A DNA stretch of 64,000 nucleotides, taken from positions 124,001 to 188,000 of the forward strand of contig CAZGUH010000001.1 in NCBI GenBank assembly GCA_964529005.1, read 5' to 3'. Positions 51,344-59,496 of this stretch are shown here, piece by piece. The notes beneath the pieces were generated by a model. It was not told where the DNA came from and did no database searches. It saw only the letters and a program-made list of their open reading frames with translations. The position numbers and the translations under genes are program-made. Source of the stretch: CAZGUH01 sp964529005. Lineage in GTDB: Bacteria > Actinomycetota > Acidimicrobiia > Acidimicrobiales > Ilumatobacteraceae. How positions within the stretch are numbered: the first letter of the stretch is position 1; the number at the start of each line of letters is the position of its first letter.

Positions 51344-52098
51344 CAGGCCGCTTTCTTGCGCGCGGCCGGCGGCAGCCAGGCCTCGAGGCGCTCGGACATC
51401 GCCCGGCTGGAGAAGCCGTGCAGGATGCTGCACACGCCGTCGATGATCATCTCCTTGGCGAGCATCTCGGATTCGTGCAGGCGCGTCAGCTTGTCGGCGA
51501 TCGGTGTGAACACGACGTTCGACAGCACGAGACCGTAGAACGTCGCGGTCATCGCGATCGCGAGGCTGTGGCCGATCTCGTCGGGCGCGTCGAGGTGGCC
51601 GAGCATGTTGATCAGACCCATCGTCGTGCCCATCAGACCGAAGATCGGCGAGTACCCCGCGGCCTTGGTGAAGATCGAGATGTTGTGCTGGTGGCGATCT
51701 GCCGTCGCGGCCATCGCGCCGTCCAGTTCGTCGCGGATGCGGTGCTCGTCGGCGCCGTCGACCAGCAGGGTCAAGCCGTGCTTGAGGAACGGGTCCTTGA
51801 CGTCGTTCATCCGGCTCTCCAGCGCGAGCGCGCCGTCACGCCGGGCGACCTCCGCCAGCTCGCACACCTGGGTGATCGTGCCGGTGAGCGACGTCGGCTT
51901 GCCGAAGCCCTTGATCGCCAGCTTCGGCATGCGCATCACCTCACCGAACGTGAACGCGGTGGCGGTCGCCGCGAGCGTGCCGCCGAGCACGAGCACGATC
52001 GAGGGGATGGCGAACAACGCCATCGGGTTCCCACCCTCCATCACGTTCGCCACCATCATGAAGACGAAGGCGAACAGCATCCCGACCGGCAGCAGCAT
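51343..52098 (-). CDS. motA: MotA flagellar motor stator protein
   Basis: A 251-residue four-helix proton-channel protein. N-terminal FAIPSIVLVLGGTLAATATA, the charged cytoplasmic loop with RDELDGAMAATADRHQHN, and YSPIFGLMGTTMGLINMLGH (helix 3) are typical of MotA/PomA. ATG 52098 starts two bases after the flbD stop. It pairs with MotB. Confidence 0.95.
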   Translation of the reverse strand: MLLPVGMLFAFVFMMVANVMEGGNPMALFAIPSIVLVLGGTLAATATAFTFGEVMRMPKLAIKGFGKPTSLTGTITQVCELAEVARRDGALALESRMNDVKDPFLKHGLTLLVDGADEHRIRDELDGAMAATADRHQHNISIFTKAAGYSPIFGLMGTTMGLINMLGHLDAPDEIGHSLAIAMTATFYGLVLSNVVFTPIADKLTRLHESEMLAKEMIIDGVCSILHGFSSRAMSERLEAWLPPAARKKAA

Positions 52099-52100
52099 GG

Positions 52101-52361
52101 TCAGCGGCCCCCGCTCCAGCGTTTCGTCGAGACGGACCGCTCCGCGTGCGAGAAGATCGTCGAGAGGTTCTCGGCCGCGGCGAGCACCGACGAACGGAAC
52201 TGCATCACCGACGACGCCACCTCTTCGACGGGTTCGGTGACGGTGACGCGGTTGCCGTCGGCAAGGGTCACGACGGTGTCGTGCCCGTTGCTCTCGGCGA
52301 AGACGATGAGGTCGGGGTTGACCCAGAGTTCGTCGCCACGTAGGCGGTGCAGGCAGATCAT
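52101..52361 (-). CDS. flbD: FlbD-family small flagellar protein
   Basis: An 86-residue protein. MICLHRLRGDELWVNPDLIV and HDTVVTLADGNRVTVTEPVE match FlbD (SwrD-like) proteins located next to motA in many Gram-positives, needed for motor torque in Bacillus. The C-terminal 40 residues are helical and variable. ATG 52361 has GGAG eight bases upstream. It is first in the long mot-fli-flh operon behind a sigma-28-like promoter. Confidence 0.9.
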   Translation of the reverse strand: MICLHRLRGDELWVNPDLIVFAESNGHDTVVTLADGNRVTVTEPVEEVASSVMQFRSSVLAAAENLSTIFSHAERSVSTKRWSGGR

Positions 52362-52395
52362 GGAACCATCTCCGTGTTGCGTTCTCGCCGTTCCG

Positions 52396-52420
52396 ATCGG
52401 CCAGGCCACCGACGGTTCAA
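52396..52420 (-). promoter_or_regulatory. Sigma-28-like promoter for flbD-motAB-fliMNOPQR-flhBA
   Basis: Reverse strand: CCTTGAAC with TTGAAC at 52420-52415, 13 bases, GCCGAT at 52401-52396. The predicted start is about 27 bases before the flbD ATG and leaves its GGAG intact. This is the best match in the shared set and lies in a true intergenic gap. Confidence 0.65.
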
Positions 52421-52447
52421 GGAATGCGCGCCCACACCGCCCGCCGC

Positions 52448-52480
52448 ACCGCCCCCCGGCACGGCCCCGAGGGGGTGGGT
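52448..52480 (-). terminator. Hairpin after flgE, possible terminator
   Basis: Arms ACCGCCCCCC (52448-52457) and GGGGGTGGGT (52471-52480) pair at 8 of 10 positions, touching the flgE stop. It has no U-tract. It lies directly upstream of the flbD promoter, where a transcription boundary is expected. Confidence 0.35.
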
Positions 52481-53727
52481 CAGCGCTTGACGTTGACGAG
52501 GTCGGCGAGCATCTCGTCGGAGGTGGTGATCACCCGCGTGTTGGCCTGGAAGCCGCGCTGGGCGAGCACCAGGTTGGTGAACTCGGTAGCCAGGTCGACG
52601 TTCGAGCCCTCGAGGCTGCCGGGGGAGATCGTGCCGAACTCGCCGGTGCCGGCGAGGCCGAGCACCGGGTCACCCGAGGTCAGCGTCGTCTGGTACAGGT
52701 TGTCGGCGGCGCGCATCAGGCCCTCGGGGTTCGTCACCGTGGCGAGGGCGATCTTGGCGATCACGCGGGAGTCGCCGTTCGTGTAGCGAGCGGTGACCGA
52801 GCCGTCGGTTCCGAAGTTCACCTCGGCGAGCTCGGCGCCAGCCGATCCGTCGCGCACCGGCAGGTCGAGCGTGCCGATCTGGTCGTACTGCGTGAGGCCG
52901 TGCTGGGCGCTTCCGAGCGCGATCGTGATGTCCTGCGCCGCTCCGGTCCCGAGCGTCACCCCGGTGAGGGCGATCGTGCTCGCCGACGTCAGCTGCCCGG
53001 CGGCGTCGAACGTCAGCGAGGGCGCCGGTGTCGGGGTGATGTCGGTCGTCACGCCGCTCGGGCCGGTGGCGGTGATCTGCGCCGACCACGCTCCGGCGCC
53101 GGTCTTGGTGAGCCGCACGGTCAGGTCGTACGCGGTGCCGAGCGAGTCGTAGATCGTCCCCGACGTCGCCGCCACGTCGCCTACCGCCGCGCCGGCCGGG
53201 ATGTTGCCGCCGAGCACGACGTTGGCCGTCACGGTGGGAGCGAGCACCGACGTCGGCACGGAGATGTAGCCGGCCGGCGACGTCGGGTCCACCTCGCCGG
53301 TGAACGGGTCGGTTTGCCAGCCGAGGACGCGGGCGCCGCCGCTCGTCGTCAGCTGACCGGACGAATCCCAGTTGAACGATCCGTCGCGGGTGAGCAGCTG
53401 CGCGCCGGAACGTTCGACGACGAAGAAGCCGGCGCCCTGGATGCCGAGGTCCGTGGTGCGGCCGGTGAGCTGCAGCGCGCCCGTCGCGAACGACGTGTTG
53501 ACGGCAGCGACGCGCGTGCCGAGGCCGATCTGCATCGGGTTCGTGCTTCCCGATCCGTCGGTGGGGATGCCGCCGCCGCGAACGGTCTGGGACAGCGCGT
53601 CGGCGAACGTCGCCCGCCCGGCCTTGAAACCCTGCGTGTTGACGTTGGCGATGTTGTTGCCGGTGACGTCCATCATCGTCTGGTGGGCGCGCAGACCACT
53701 GATGGAGGCGAAGAGTGAACGGAGCAT
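52480..53727 (-). CDS. flgE: FlgE flagellar hook protein
   Basis: A 415-residue axial protein. N-terminal LRSLFASISGLRAHQTMMDV and GNNIANVNTQGFKAGRATFA plus DLGIQGAGFFVV are hook hallmarks; the C-terminal helix is NVDLATEFTNLVLAQRGFQA. ATG 53727 has GGAAGGA seven bases upstream. A variable middle (about 170-300) with Thr/Gly-rich beta strands fits hook domains. It is last in the fliK-flgD-flgE unit. Confidence 0.95.
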   Translation of the reverse strand: MLRSLFASISGLRAHQTMMDVTGNNIANVNTQGFKAGRATFADALSQTVRGGGIPTDGSGSTNPMQIGLGTRVAAVNTSFATGALQLTGRTTDLGIQGAGFFVVERSGAQLLTRDGSFNWDSSGQLTTSGGARVLGWQTDPFTGEVDPTSPAGYISVPTSVLAPTVTANVVLGGNIPAGAAVGDVAATSGTIYDSLGTAYDLTVRLTKTGAGAWSAQITATGPSGVTTDITPTPAPSLTFDAAGQLTSASTIALTGVTLGTGAAQDITIALGSAQHGLTQYDQIGTLDLPVRDGSAGAELAEVNFGTDGSVTARYTNGDSRVIAKIALATVTNPEGLMRAADNLYQTTLTSGDPVLGLAGTGEFGTISPGSLEGSNVDLATEFTNLVLAQRGFQANTRVITTSDEMLADLVNVKR

Positions 53728-53754
53728 GGTGCGGTCCTTCCAGGTGGGCAGGGG

Positions 53755-54189
53755 TCAGGCTTCGGGGGTGATGGATGGGACAGGACGTTCGATGCGGGTG
53801 ACAGCGCTCAGGGTCAGCTCACCGCCGTTGTCGAGCACGAGCACCGGTCCGGCGGGCGTGAAGCGGGCGGCGACGACCGTTCCGGCGATCTCCGCGCCGG
53901 TCGCGTCGGCGGCCTCGACGAACGATCCCACCATGTCGGTGGCGAGGCGGGCTTCGGACAATGTGGCGTCGACCGCCTGGCCGGCCTGCAGCTTCTGCAA
54001 CGCCTCGACCTGGGCGTAGCTGGCGATCTGGCCCATCATCGCGGTCGGGTCGGATGGGCTGAGCGGGTTCTGGTATCGCAGCTGGGCGACGAGCAACTGC
54101 ATGAACGCGTCCGCTCCCAGGCCGCCGAAGATGTCGTTGGCCGGCGCGGTCGTCGCCGGTGTGGTTCCGATCGCGGAAACGGAGCTCAT
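53755..54189 (-). CDS. flgD: FlgD hook-capping protein
   Basis: A 144-residue scaffold with the conserved FMQLLVAQLRYQNPLSPSDP and a short C-terminal region (VGSFVEAADATGAEIAG). It is required for hook assembly and then lost. ATG 54189 overlaps the fliK stop (ATGA). It lacks the longer C-terminal tudor-like domain of enterobacterial FlgD. Confidence 0.93.
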   Translation of the reverse strand: MSSVSAIGTTPATTAPANDIFGGLGADAFMQLLVAQLRYQNPLSPSDPTAMMGQIASYAQVEALQKLQAGQAVDATLSEARLATDMVGSFVEAADATGAEIAGTVVAARFTPAGPVLVLDNGGELTLSAVTRIERPVPSITPEA

Positions 54190-55370
54190 CGTGGCGTCAC
54201 CTCCTGCCGCGCCAACTCGACAGCGGCCTCGTCCCAGCGCGCGCTCGGCCGACGCGGCGGGTCGTCGTCACGTTCACGGCGTGGTGGTGCGTGTCGTTGC
54301 GCGTGGCCGTCGCCGAACGGCTGCTGCGGCTCCGAGCGCACCGCATGGGTGACGGCTCGCTCGACGCCGGCGACCCACACGCCATCGAGCCGTTGCGCGG
54401 GGTCGTGGACGATCTCCACGCGCACGCTCGCGGCCTCCGATCGAGGGGCGACGCGCACCGCGACGCGGGCGCCGTCGAGATCGATCGCCAGGCGTTGCAC
54501 CTCACGCGACGGCCCGATCTCGCGCAGGTACCGGACCATGTCGCTGCGCTCGAGACCAGCGGCTCCAGCGGCCGGCGCCGCCGCGCGCACGGCGGGAGGC
54601 TCGTGGCCGCGAGTGGTGAGCGTGGTGGCGTTCCCGGCGAAGGCCGGGGCGCTCGCCGGCACGGCGTCGACGTCGACGGGGACGTGCGGGTCGGCGGTGG
54701 TGGTGGCGACGGTGGTGTTGACGGTGGCGTCGACCGCGGTGTCGGGTTCGGGGTCGGGCTCGGTGTCGACGATGCCGCTTCCTTCGGCGGCGGGCGTACT
54801 CGGCGCTGTTGCGCGAGTCGTGGCGCCGGGCTCGATGGAGATGCCGGGTTCGATCTCGATGTCGATCGCCGGCTGGATCGCCGGCTGGACGGCAGGGTGG
54901 ATCACGATGCGCACGGGGGGCGGCGCCACGGCAGTCGGGGGTTCCTCGGGGATGGTCGCGACCGTTGGCTGCTGCGACGGGGGGCGCACCAACCTCGCGT
55001 CGCTGAGCGGGACCACGTCGGGCGGGAGCGGTTGCTCGTCGTCGTGGGAGTCGTCCATGTCGCGCTCACGCGTCATATCGGTGTCCGGGGCCGACACGAA
55101 CGAGGGGTCGGTCGGGAGAGGCGGCGGCGCCGCAGGAGGCAGGGCGGCGGCGAGCTTGGTGGCGAAGCGCTCAGCGGGCGGGCTGGCGTCGGGAGGCGTG
55201 GCGAGCGCGTCGAGCAGGTCGGGCGCGGACACGCCCGGCACGACACCTGCGATCGAGATCGCTGCCATCACGAGGATCACCAGCCTGGAACGAAGCCCGG
55301 CGGTGGCCGGGCGGCGAGGGCCGATCGCCGAGCGATCGGGTTCTGACGTCCGCCGTCCCTGGCGGCACAC
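54186..55370 (-). CDS. fliK: FliK-like hook-length control protein with signal-like N-terminus
   Basis: A 394-residue Pro/Ala/Asp-rich protein. The C-terminal domain (about 275-345) with DLDGARVAVRVAPRSEAASV and HDPAQRLDGVWVAGVERA resembles the FliK type III switch domain; the middle is a disordered ruler region. GTG 55370 is preferred because GGAG lies six bases upstream and a flagellar promoter starts just above. That start gives a hydrophobic stretch RLVILVMAAISIAGVVPGVS at about 29-48 that looks like a Sec signal or anchor, odd for FliK. ATG 55268 is a fallback start giving 360 residues. Confidence 0.75.
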   Translation of the reverse strand: MCRQGRRTSEPDRSAIGPRRPATAGLRSRLVILVMAAISIAGVVPGVSAPDLLDALATPPDASPPAERFATKLAAALPPAAPPPLPTDPSFVSAPDTDMTRERDMDDSHDDEQPLPPDVVPLSDARLVRPPSQQPTVATIPEEPPTAVAPPPVRIVIHPAVQPAIQPAIDIEIEPGISIEPGATTRATAPSTPAAEGSGIVDTEPDPEPDTAVDATVNTTVATTTADPHVPVDVDAVPASAPAFAGNATTLTTRGHEPPAVRAAAPAAGAAGLERSDMVRYLREIGPSREVQRLAIDLDGARVAVRVAPRSEAASVRVEIVHDPAQRLDGVWVAGVERAVTHAVRSEPQQPFGDGHAQRHAPPRRERDDDPPRRPSARWDEAAVELARQEVTPR

Positions 55371-55394
55371 GCGGTGCTCCGTGCACTCCAGCGC

Positions 55395-55419
55395 ATCGGC
55401 CGGGCCCGGGGCGGTTCAA
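55395..55419 (-). promoter_or_regulatory. Sigma-28-like promoter for fliK-flgD-flgE
   Basis: Reverse strand: CCTTGAAC with TTGAAC at 55419-55414, 13 bases, GCCGAT at 55400-55395. The start is predicted about 18 bases before GTG 55370, leaving its GGAG site in the leader. Spacing is identical to the flbD promoter. Confidence 0.62.
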
Positions 55420-55438
55420 GGGATCGATACCACCGTGT

Positions 55439-56083
55439 CTACGGCGGCGTGTCGCGCAGGCCGTTGAGGTAGTCGCGCCGCCCGAGGAGCTTGACGATGT
55501 AGTCGGCGGTGAACTGGTCCGGCACACCGCCGGCGCGCTTCACCGCGCCTGGCCCGGCGGCGTACGCCGAGATCGCCAGCTCGATGTCGCCGCCGTAGGT
55601 GTCGAGGTAGTGGCGGTAGAGCCGCGCCGCGCCCTCCATGTTCTGCATCGGGTCCCACGGATCGACACCGAGCCACGCCGCCGTCTCCGGCATCAGCTGG
55701 CCGAGCCCGATCGCGCCGGTCGGGCTGACGGCCGTGGGCGTGTACGACGACTCCGTCCAGAACACCGCCGCCAGGAACGCGGGGTCGAGGCCGTGGCGGG
55801 CAGCGACAGCCTGGATCGCCGGCGCGAACGCCACCCCGCGGGCGTTCGGCACGCGGCTCACCCAGTCGCCGGGCGGCGTCACCGGCGCGCTGTGGCCGGC
55901 CGGGCGCACCATCGGGACGGCGAGGAGGCTGCCGGCGCCTGGCGTGGACGACGTCACCGTCGGCTGCGCGGAGGTGGCCAGCAGCGTCGCGAACCGTTCG
56001 CGCACGTGCGTGACCGCGGCCGGCCGTTCGGAGAGCGCCGCGACGCGGGCGAGCACCGCGGTGACGGCGTCGGGGGCGCTCAT
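55439..56083 (-). CDS. Lytic transglycosylase (SLT domain) of the flagellar rod region
   Basis: A 214-residue protein with an SLT fold at about 80-205. The catalytic glutamate is E111 in VFWTESSYTPTAVSPTGAIG, followed by LGQLMPETAAW and LAISAYAAGPGAV. No signal peptide is seen; the N-terminal 75 residues are helical then Pro/Gly-rich. It probably opens peptidoglycan for the rod, the job of the FlgJ muramidase domain elsewhere. The ATG overlaps the fliJ stop (ATGA). Confidence 0.9.
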   Translation of the reverse strand: MSAPDAVTAVLARVAALSERPAAVTHVRERFATLLATSAQPTVTSSTPGAGSLLAVPMVRPAGHSAPVTPPGDWVSRVPNARGVAFAPAIQAVAARHGLDPAFLAAVFWTESSYTPTAVSPTGAIGLGQLMPETAAWLGVDPWDPMQNMEGAARLYRHYLDTYGGDIELAISAYAAGPGAVKRAGGVPDQFTADYIVKLLGRRDYLNGLRDTPP

Positions 56084-56508
56084 GCCGGGCGGCGTGCGCC
56101 GAGCGCGGCCTCGTCGAGGGCTCTCTGGTGACGCCGTGCGGCGTCGGCGGCATCGGCGGCGCGGCGGCGTTCGACGAAGCGTTCGGCGGCACGGCGCTCG
56201 GCGCGCGCGGCGTCAGCGACCCGGCGTGCGCCCGCCAGCGTCTCGTCGGCGTCGGCGGCCGCGAGGTCGGCGCGCCGCGCCGTCTCGCGCAGCGCAGCAG
56301 CGGCGCCGGCCGCGGCATAGAGCTCGTCGGCAGCGATCGGGCGCGCATCGCCACCGAGTGGATGGGCCTGGGCCCGCCGGTGCGCGGCGTCGGCCGCGGC
56401 ACGCGCGGCGAGGGCTGCCGCGGTCGCGGCCATCGCCGACAGCGCGGCCCGCTCCTCGGCGATCTGGCGCACGCGCACGACCACGTCGCCGCGCCCGGCG
56501 CCGCTCAC
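56080..56508 (-). CDS. fliJ: FliJ flagellar export protein
   Basis: A 142-residue, almost fully helical Ala/Arg/Glu-rich coiled coil (RQIAEERAALSAMAATAAAL; DAARAERRAAERFVERRRAA). FliJ links the FliI ATPase to FlhA. Sequence is poorly conserved, so the call rests on coiled-coil form and place after fliI. GTG 56508 overlaps fliI (GTGA). The alanine content is unusually high. Confidence 0.8.
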   Translation of the reverse strand: MSGAGRGDVVVRVRQIAEERAALSAMAATAAALAARAAADAAHRRAQAHPLGGDARPIAADELYAAAGAAAALRETARRADLAAADADETLAGARRVADAARAERRAAERFVERRRAADAADAARRHQRALDEAALGARRPA

Positions 56509-57818
56509 AGCACCCGTCCCGACTGCTGGAGAACGCGGTTGAGCGCGGCGAACGTCTCGGTGAACCCCGAGACATCGTGCGTGCTCTGGCGGCACAGCTC
56601 GATGATCGCCGGGGCGACGGAGAGGCCCCAGTCGGCGTCCGGGTTGCTGCCGGGCGCGTATGCGCCGACCTCGACGAGGTCGCGCACCGACTCGGCGGCC
56701 GCGAGCGCGCGGCGCGCCTCGGCGGCGACCGCCACCAGATCGGCCGGCAACACCTTGCTCGCCAGCCGCGAGATCGACAGCAACGGGTCGACAGCCGGAT
56801 ACCGCCCGGCGTGGGCGAGCCGACGGTCGAGCACGATGTGCCCGTCGAGGATCCCGCGCACCGTGTCGGCAACCGGATCGTTGTGGTCGTCGCCGTCGAC
56901 GAGCACGGTGTAGATCGCCGTGATCGTGCCGCGTGCGCGCGGGCCGGTGCGCTCCAGCAACCGCGGCAGGGCGGCGAACACGGACGGGGTGAAGCCGCGT
57001 GCCGTCGGCGGCTCGCCCGCCGCGAGGCCGACCTCTCGCTGGGCGAGCGCGAAGCGGGTCAGCGAGTCGCAGAGGAACAACACGTCGTTGCCATGGTCGG
57101 CGAGGTGCTCGGCGATCGCCGTCGCGTACCGGACCGCACGGACCCGCACCAGCGCAGGCTGGTCGGAGGTGGCGATGACCACGGCCGAGCGCGCCGCGGC
57201 CTCCGGGCCGAGATCGTCCTCGAGGAACTCTCGCACCTCGCGCCCGCGCTCGCCGACGAGGCAGATGACGACGCAATCGGCCGCAGCGCCGCGCGCCATC
57301 ATCCCCAGCAGGGTCGACTTGCCGACGCCGGATCCGGCGAACAGCCCCATGCGTTGGCCGCGAGCGAGCGTGGTGAACACGTCGAGCACGCGCACGCCGA
57401 CGTGCATCGGTTCGGTGATGCGCTGGCGTTCCAGCGCAGACGGCGCGTCGCGCTCGATCGTGGCGCGGGGGCCGTTGAGCGGGGGCCCGCCGTCGACCGG
57501 CCGTCCGAGCGCGTCGACGACGCGTCCGAGCAGAGCGCGCCCCATCGGCTGGCCGGGCGTGCCCACTGGCCGTGCGGCAGCGCCGCGGCTGAGCCCGGCC
57601 GGGTCTCCGAGCAACGCCAGGCGAGCTTCCCCGTCGACCGCTGCGACGACCTCGGCGGCGACCGGACCGCTCGGGCCGTCGACGGTCACCGCCGCGCCGA
57701 TCGGCAACCGCAGCCCGCGCACGCCCACCTCCATCCCGCGAATGAGGGTCACGGCGCCCGACACCGGCGGCGCGATCCGCAGGCCGGCCGGTTCGAGCGT
57801 GAGATCGAGCACCGTCAT
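56505..57818 (-). CDS. fliI: FliI flagellum-specific ATPase
   Basis: A 437-residue F1-beta-like ATPase that drives protein export. Walker A is GSGVGKST (162-169, K167), and Walker B is DVLFLCDSLTRFALAQREV, preceded by VICLVGERGREVREFLEDDL. RYPAVDPLLSISRLASKVLP is the family block. ATG 57818 overlaps the fliH stop (ATGA). Confidence 0.96.
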   Translation of the reverse strand: MTVLDLTLEPAGLRIAPPVSGAVTLIRGMEVGVRGLRLPIGAAVTVDGPSGPVAAEVVAAVDGEARLALLGDPAGLSRGAAARPVGTPGQPMGRALLGRVVDALGRPVDGGPPLNGPRATIERDAPSALERQRITEPMHVGVRVLDVFTTLARGQRMGLFAGSGVGKSTLLGMMARGAAADCVVICLVGERGREVREFLEDDLGPEAAARSAVVIATSDQPALVRVRAVRYATAIAEHLADHGNDVLFLCDSLTRFALAQREVGLAAGEPPTARGFTPSVFAALPRLLERTGPRARGTITAIYTVLVDGDDHNDPVADTVRGILDGHIVLDRRLAHAGRYPAVDPLLSISRLASKVLPADLVAVAAEARRALAAAESVRDLVEVGAYAPGSNPDADWGLSVAPAIIELCRQSTHDVSGFTETFAALNRVLQQSGRVL

Positions 57819-58387
57819 TCGGCAGCCTCGGCGACGAACAGCGCGAGCGCGTCGCGCGCCGCCCGCACGTAGCTGTCCCACGTGGCATCCGCGGACGCCC
57901 AGCCGGCGCGCAAGCGGAACTCGCCGAGGGCGAGCGATTCGTCGGGGCACACGGAAACGGGGCCGGTGGCGACGCCGTGCCCGGCGAGCGCGTCGCTCAC
58001 CGGGGTGACGAGATCGGGATGCACGAACAGATCGATCGCGCCTTCGTCGATCGCCTCCAACGCTTCGCGCACGCGAGCCAGCAGGCCTGCGGTGGCCGTG
58101 TCGGGGCGGTGTCGCAGCACGGTCTCGACGAACAGCTCTGCGATCTCGACGGTCCGATTGCTCAGCGCGGCCGACGCCGCGGCGATCTCGGCGCGGCAGC
58201 GCTCGAGCGCGCGGGCGATCTCGTCGCCCACGTGCGACATGTCGCGCCGGCCGTCCTGGCGCCCGTCGGCGAGTCCCTTGGCGTAGCCCTCGTCGAAGGC
58301 GGCGTGGGCGACCGGGCCCCACGCGCTCGGGCTCGGAACCGACACCGGCGCCGCGCCGACGCGCGGCGTGCGCAGCACCCGTGTCAC
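57815..58387 (-). CDS. fliH: FliH flagellar export ATPase regulator
   Basis: A 190-residue protein. The helical AHAAFDEGYAKGLADGRQDG followed by a coiled coil and the C-terminal DLFVHPDLVTPVSDAL region match FliH, which holds FliI and anchors it to the C-ring. GTG 58387 overlaps the fliG stop (GTGA). Confidence 0.88.
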   Translation of the reverse strand: MTRVLRTPRVGAAPVSVPSPSAWGPVAHAAFDEGYAKGLADGRQDGRRDMSHVGDEIARALERCRAEIAAASAALSNRTVEIAELFVETVLRHRPDTATAGLLARVREALEAIDEGAIDLFVHPDLVTPVSDALAGHGVATGPVSVCPDESLALGEFRLRAGWASADATWDSYVRAARDALALFVAEAAE

Positions 58388-59496
58388 GCGACGAAGTCCC
58401 CGGTGTCGCCACCGCGCATGAGGATGATGCGGCCTTCCTCTTCGAGCCGCCGAGCGCCGCGCACGATCTCCTGCTGGGCGGCCTCGACGTCGCTGCGGCG
58501 GACGAGCCCGAGCGCCGCGGCGAACTCGGCGACGTCCTGCGCGGCGCGCTGCGACAGGTTGCGCTCGATCTTCTCGCGCACCGCCGGAACGGTGTCCTTC
58601 AACGCCAGCGCGATCGTGCGCGTGTCCGCCAGGCGCAACACCTCTTGGAGGCCGCGGTCGTCGAGGTGGGCGATGTCCTCGAACACGAACATCAGGTCGC
58701 GCACGGCGACGGCGAGCGCGGGGTCCGTGCGCTCCAGCTCGCTGAGCACGCCCTTCTCGGTGTCGCGGGCGACGTTGTTGAGCAGCTGCGCCAACGGCTT
58801 GACCCCACCGCGCGACGAGGTCGGTTCCGTGGGCGATCCCTCGCCGACGCGCCGCAGCAGCGCCATCTCGACCTCGGCGACGACGTCCGGGTCGGTCGCT
58901 TCCAGCTTGGCGTAGCGTTCGGCGACGTCCGCGCGCAGCTCGGGCGGCAGCCCTTCGATCACCTGCGCGGCGGTGCCCATCGGCAGGTGCGCGAGCACGA
59001 GCGCGATCACCTGCGGGTGCTCGGACGCGACGTACGACACGATCTGGTCCGGCCGCCGGCCGCGCAGGAACTGGAACGGCACCGCGGCCGACGCGGCCAT
59101 GATCTGTTCGAGGATCGCATCCGCGTCGGCGCCGTGGCTGCGGCGCAGGAGCTCGCGGGCGCGCTCGTAGCCGCCCGCCACCGCGTACGACTGAGCCGTC
59201 GCCTCGTCGCGGAAGCGCCCCAAGACCGAGCGGACGTCGCTGATGGCGACCGCGGGCATGTCCTTGACCTCGCGGATGATCGCCTCGACCTCCGGCGCGG
59301 AGAAGTGCGACAGCACCTTGGCGCCGAGCTCGGTGCCGAGCGATGCGATGACGAGCGCGACGCTGCGCGCCCCCGGGAAGCCGGGGCTGCCGATCGTCGC
59401 GGTCGGCTCCTCCCGTTCGAGCAGCGCCGTGGCGGCGTTCGCGCTCTCGCGGGCGCGCTCCTTCGATGCCCCGCGCCGGATCACTTCGCCATCCAC
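58384..59496 (-). CDS. fliG: FliG flagellar motor switch protein
   Basis: A 370-residue three-domain rotor protein. The middle domain has YVASEHPQVIALVLAHLPMG (EHPQ motif); the C-terminal torque domain has RDLMFVFEDIAHLDDRGLQE with the charged residues that interact with MotA. The N-terminal domain binds FliF. GTG 59496 overlaps fliF by 16 bases; GTG 59484 is an alternative. Confidence 0.95.
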   Translation of the reverse strand: MDGEVIRRGASKERARESANAATALLEREEPTATIGSPGFPGARSVALVIASLGTELGAKVLSHFSAPEVEAIIREVKDMPAVAISDVRSVLGRFRDEATAQSYAVAGGYERARELLRRSHGADADAILEQIMAASAAVPFQFLRGRRPDQIVSYVASEHPQVIALVLAHLPMGTAAQVIEGLPPELRADVAERYAKLEATDPDVVAEVEMALLRRVGEGSPTEPTSSRGGVKPLAQLLNNVARDTEKGVLSELERTDPALAVAVRDLMFVFEDIAHLDDRGLQEVLRLADTRTIALALKDTVPAVREKIERNLSQRAAQDVAEFAAALGLVRRSDVEAAQQEIVRGARRLEEEGRIILMRGGDTGDFVA

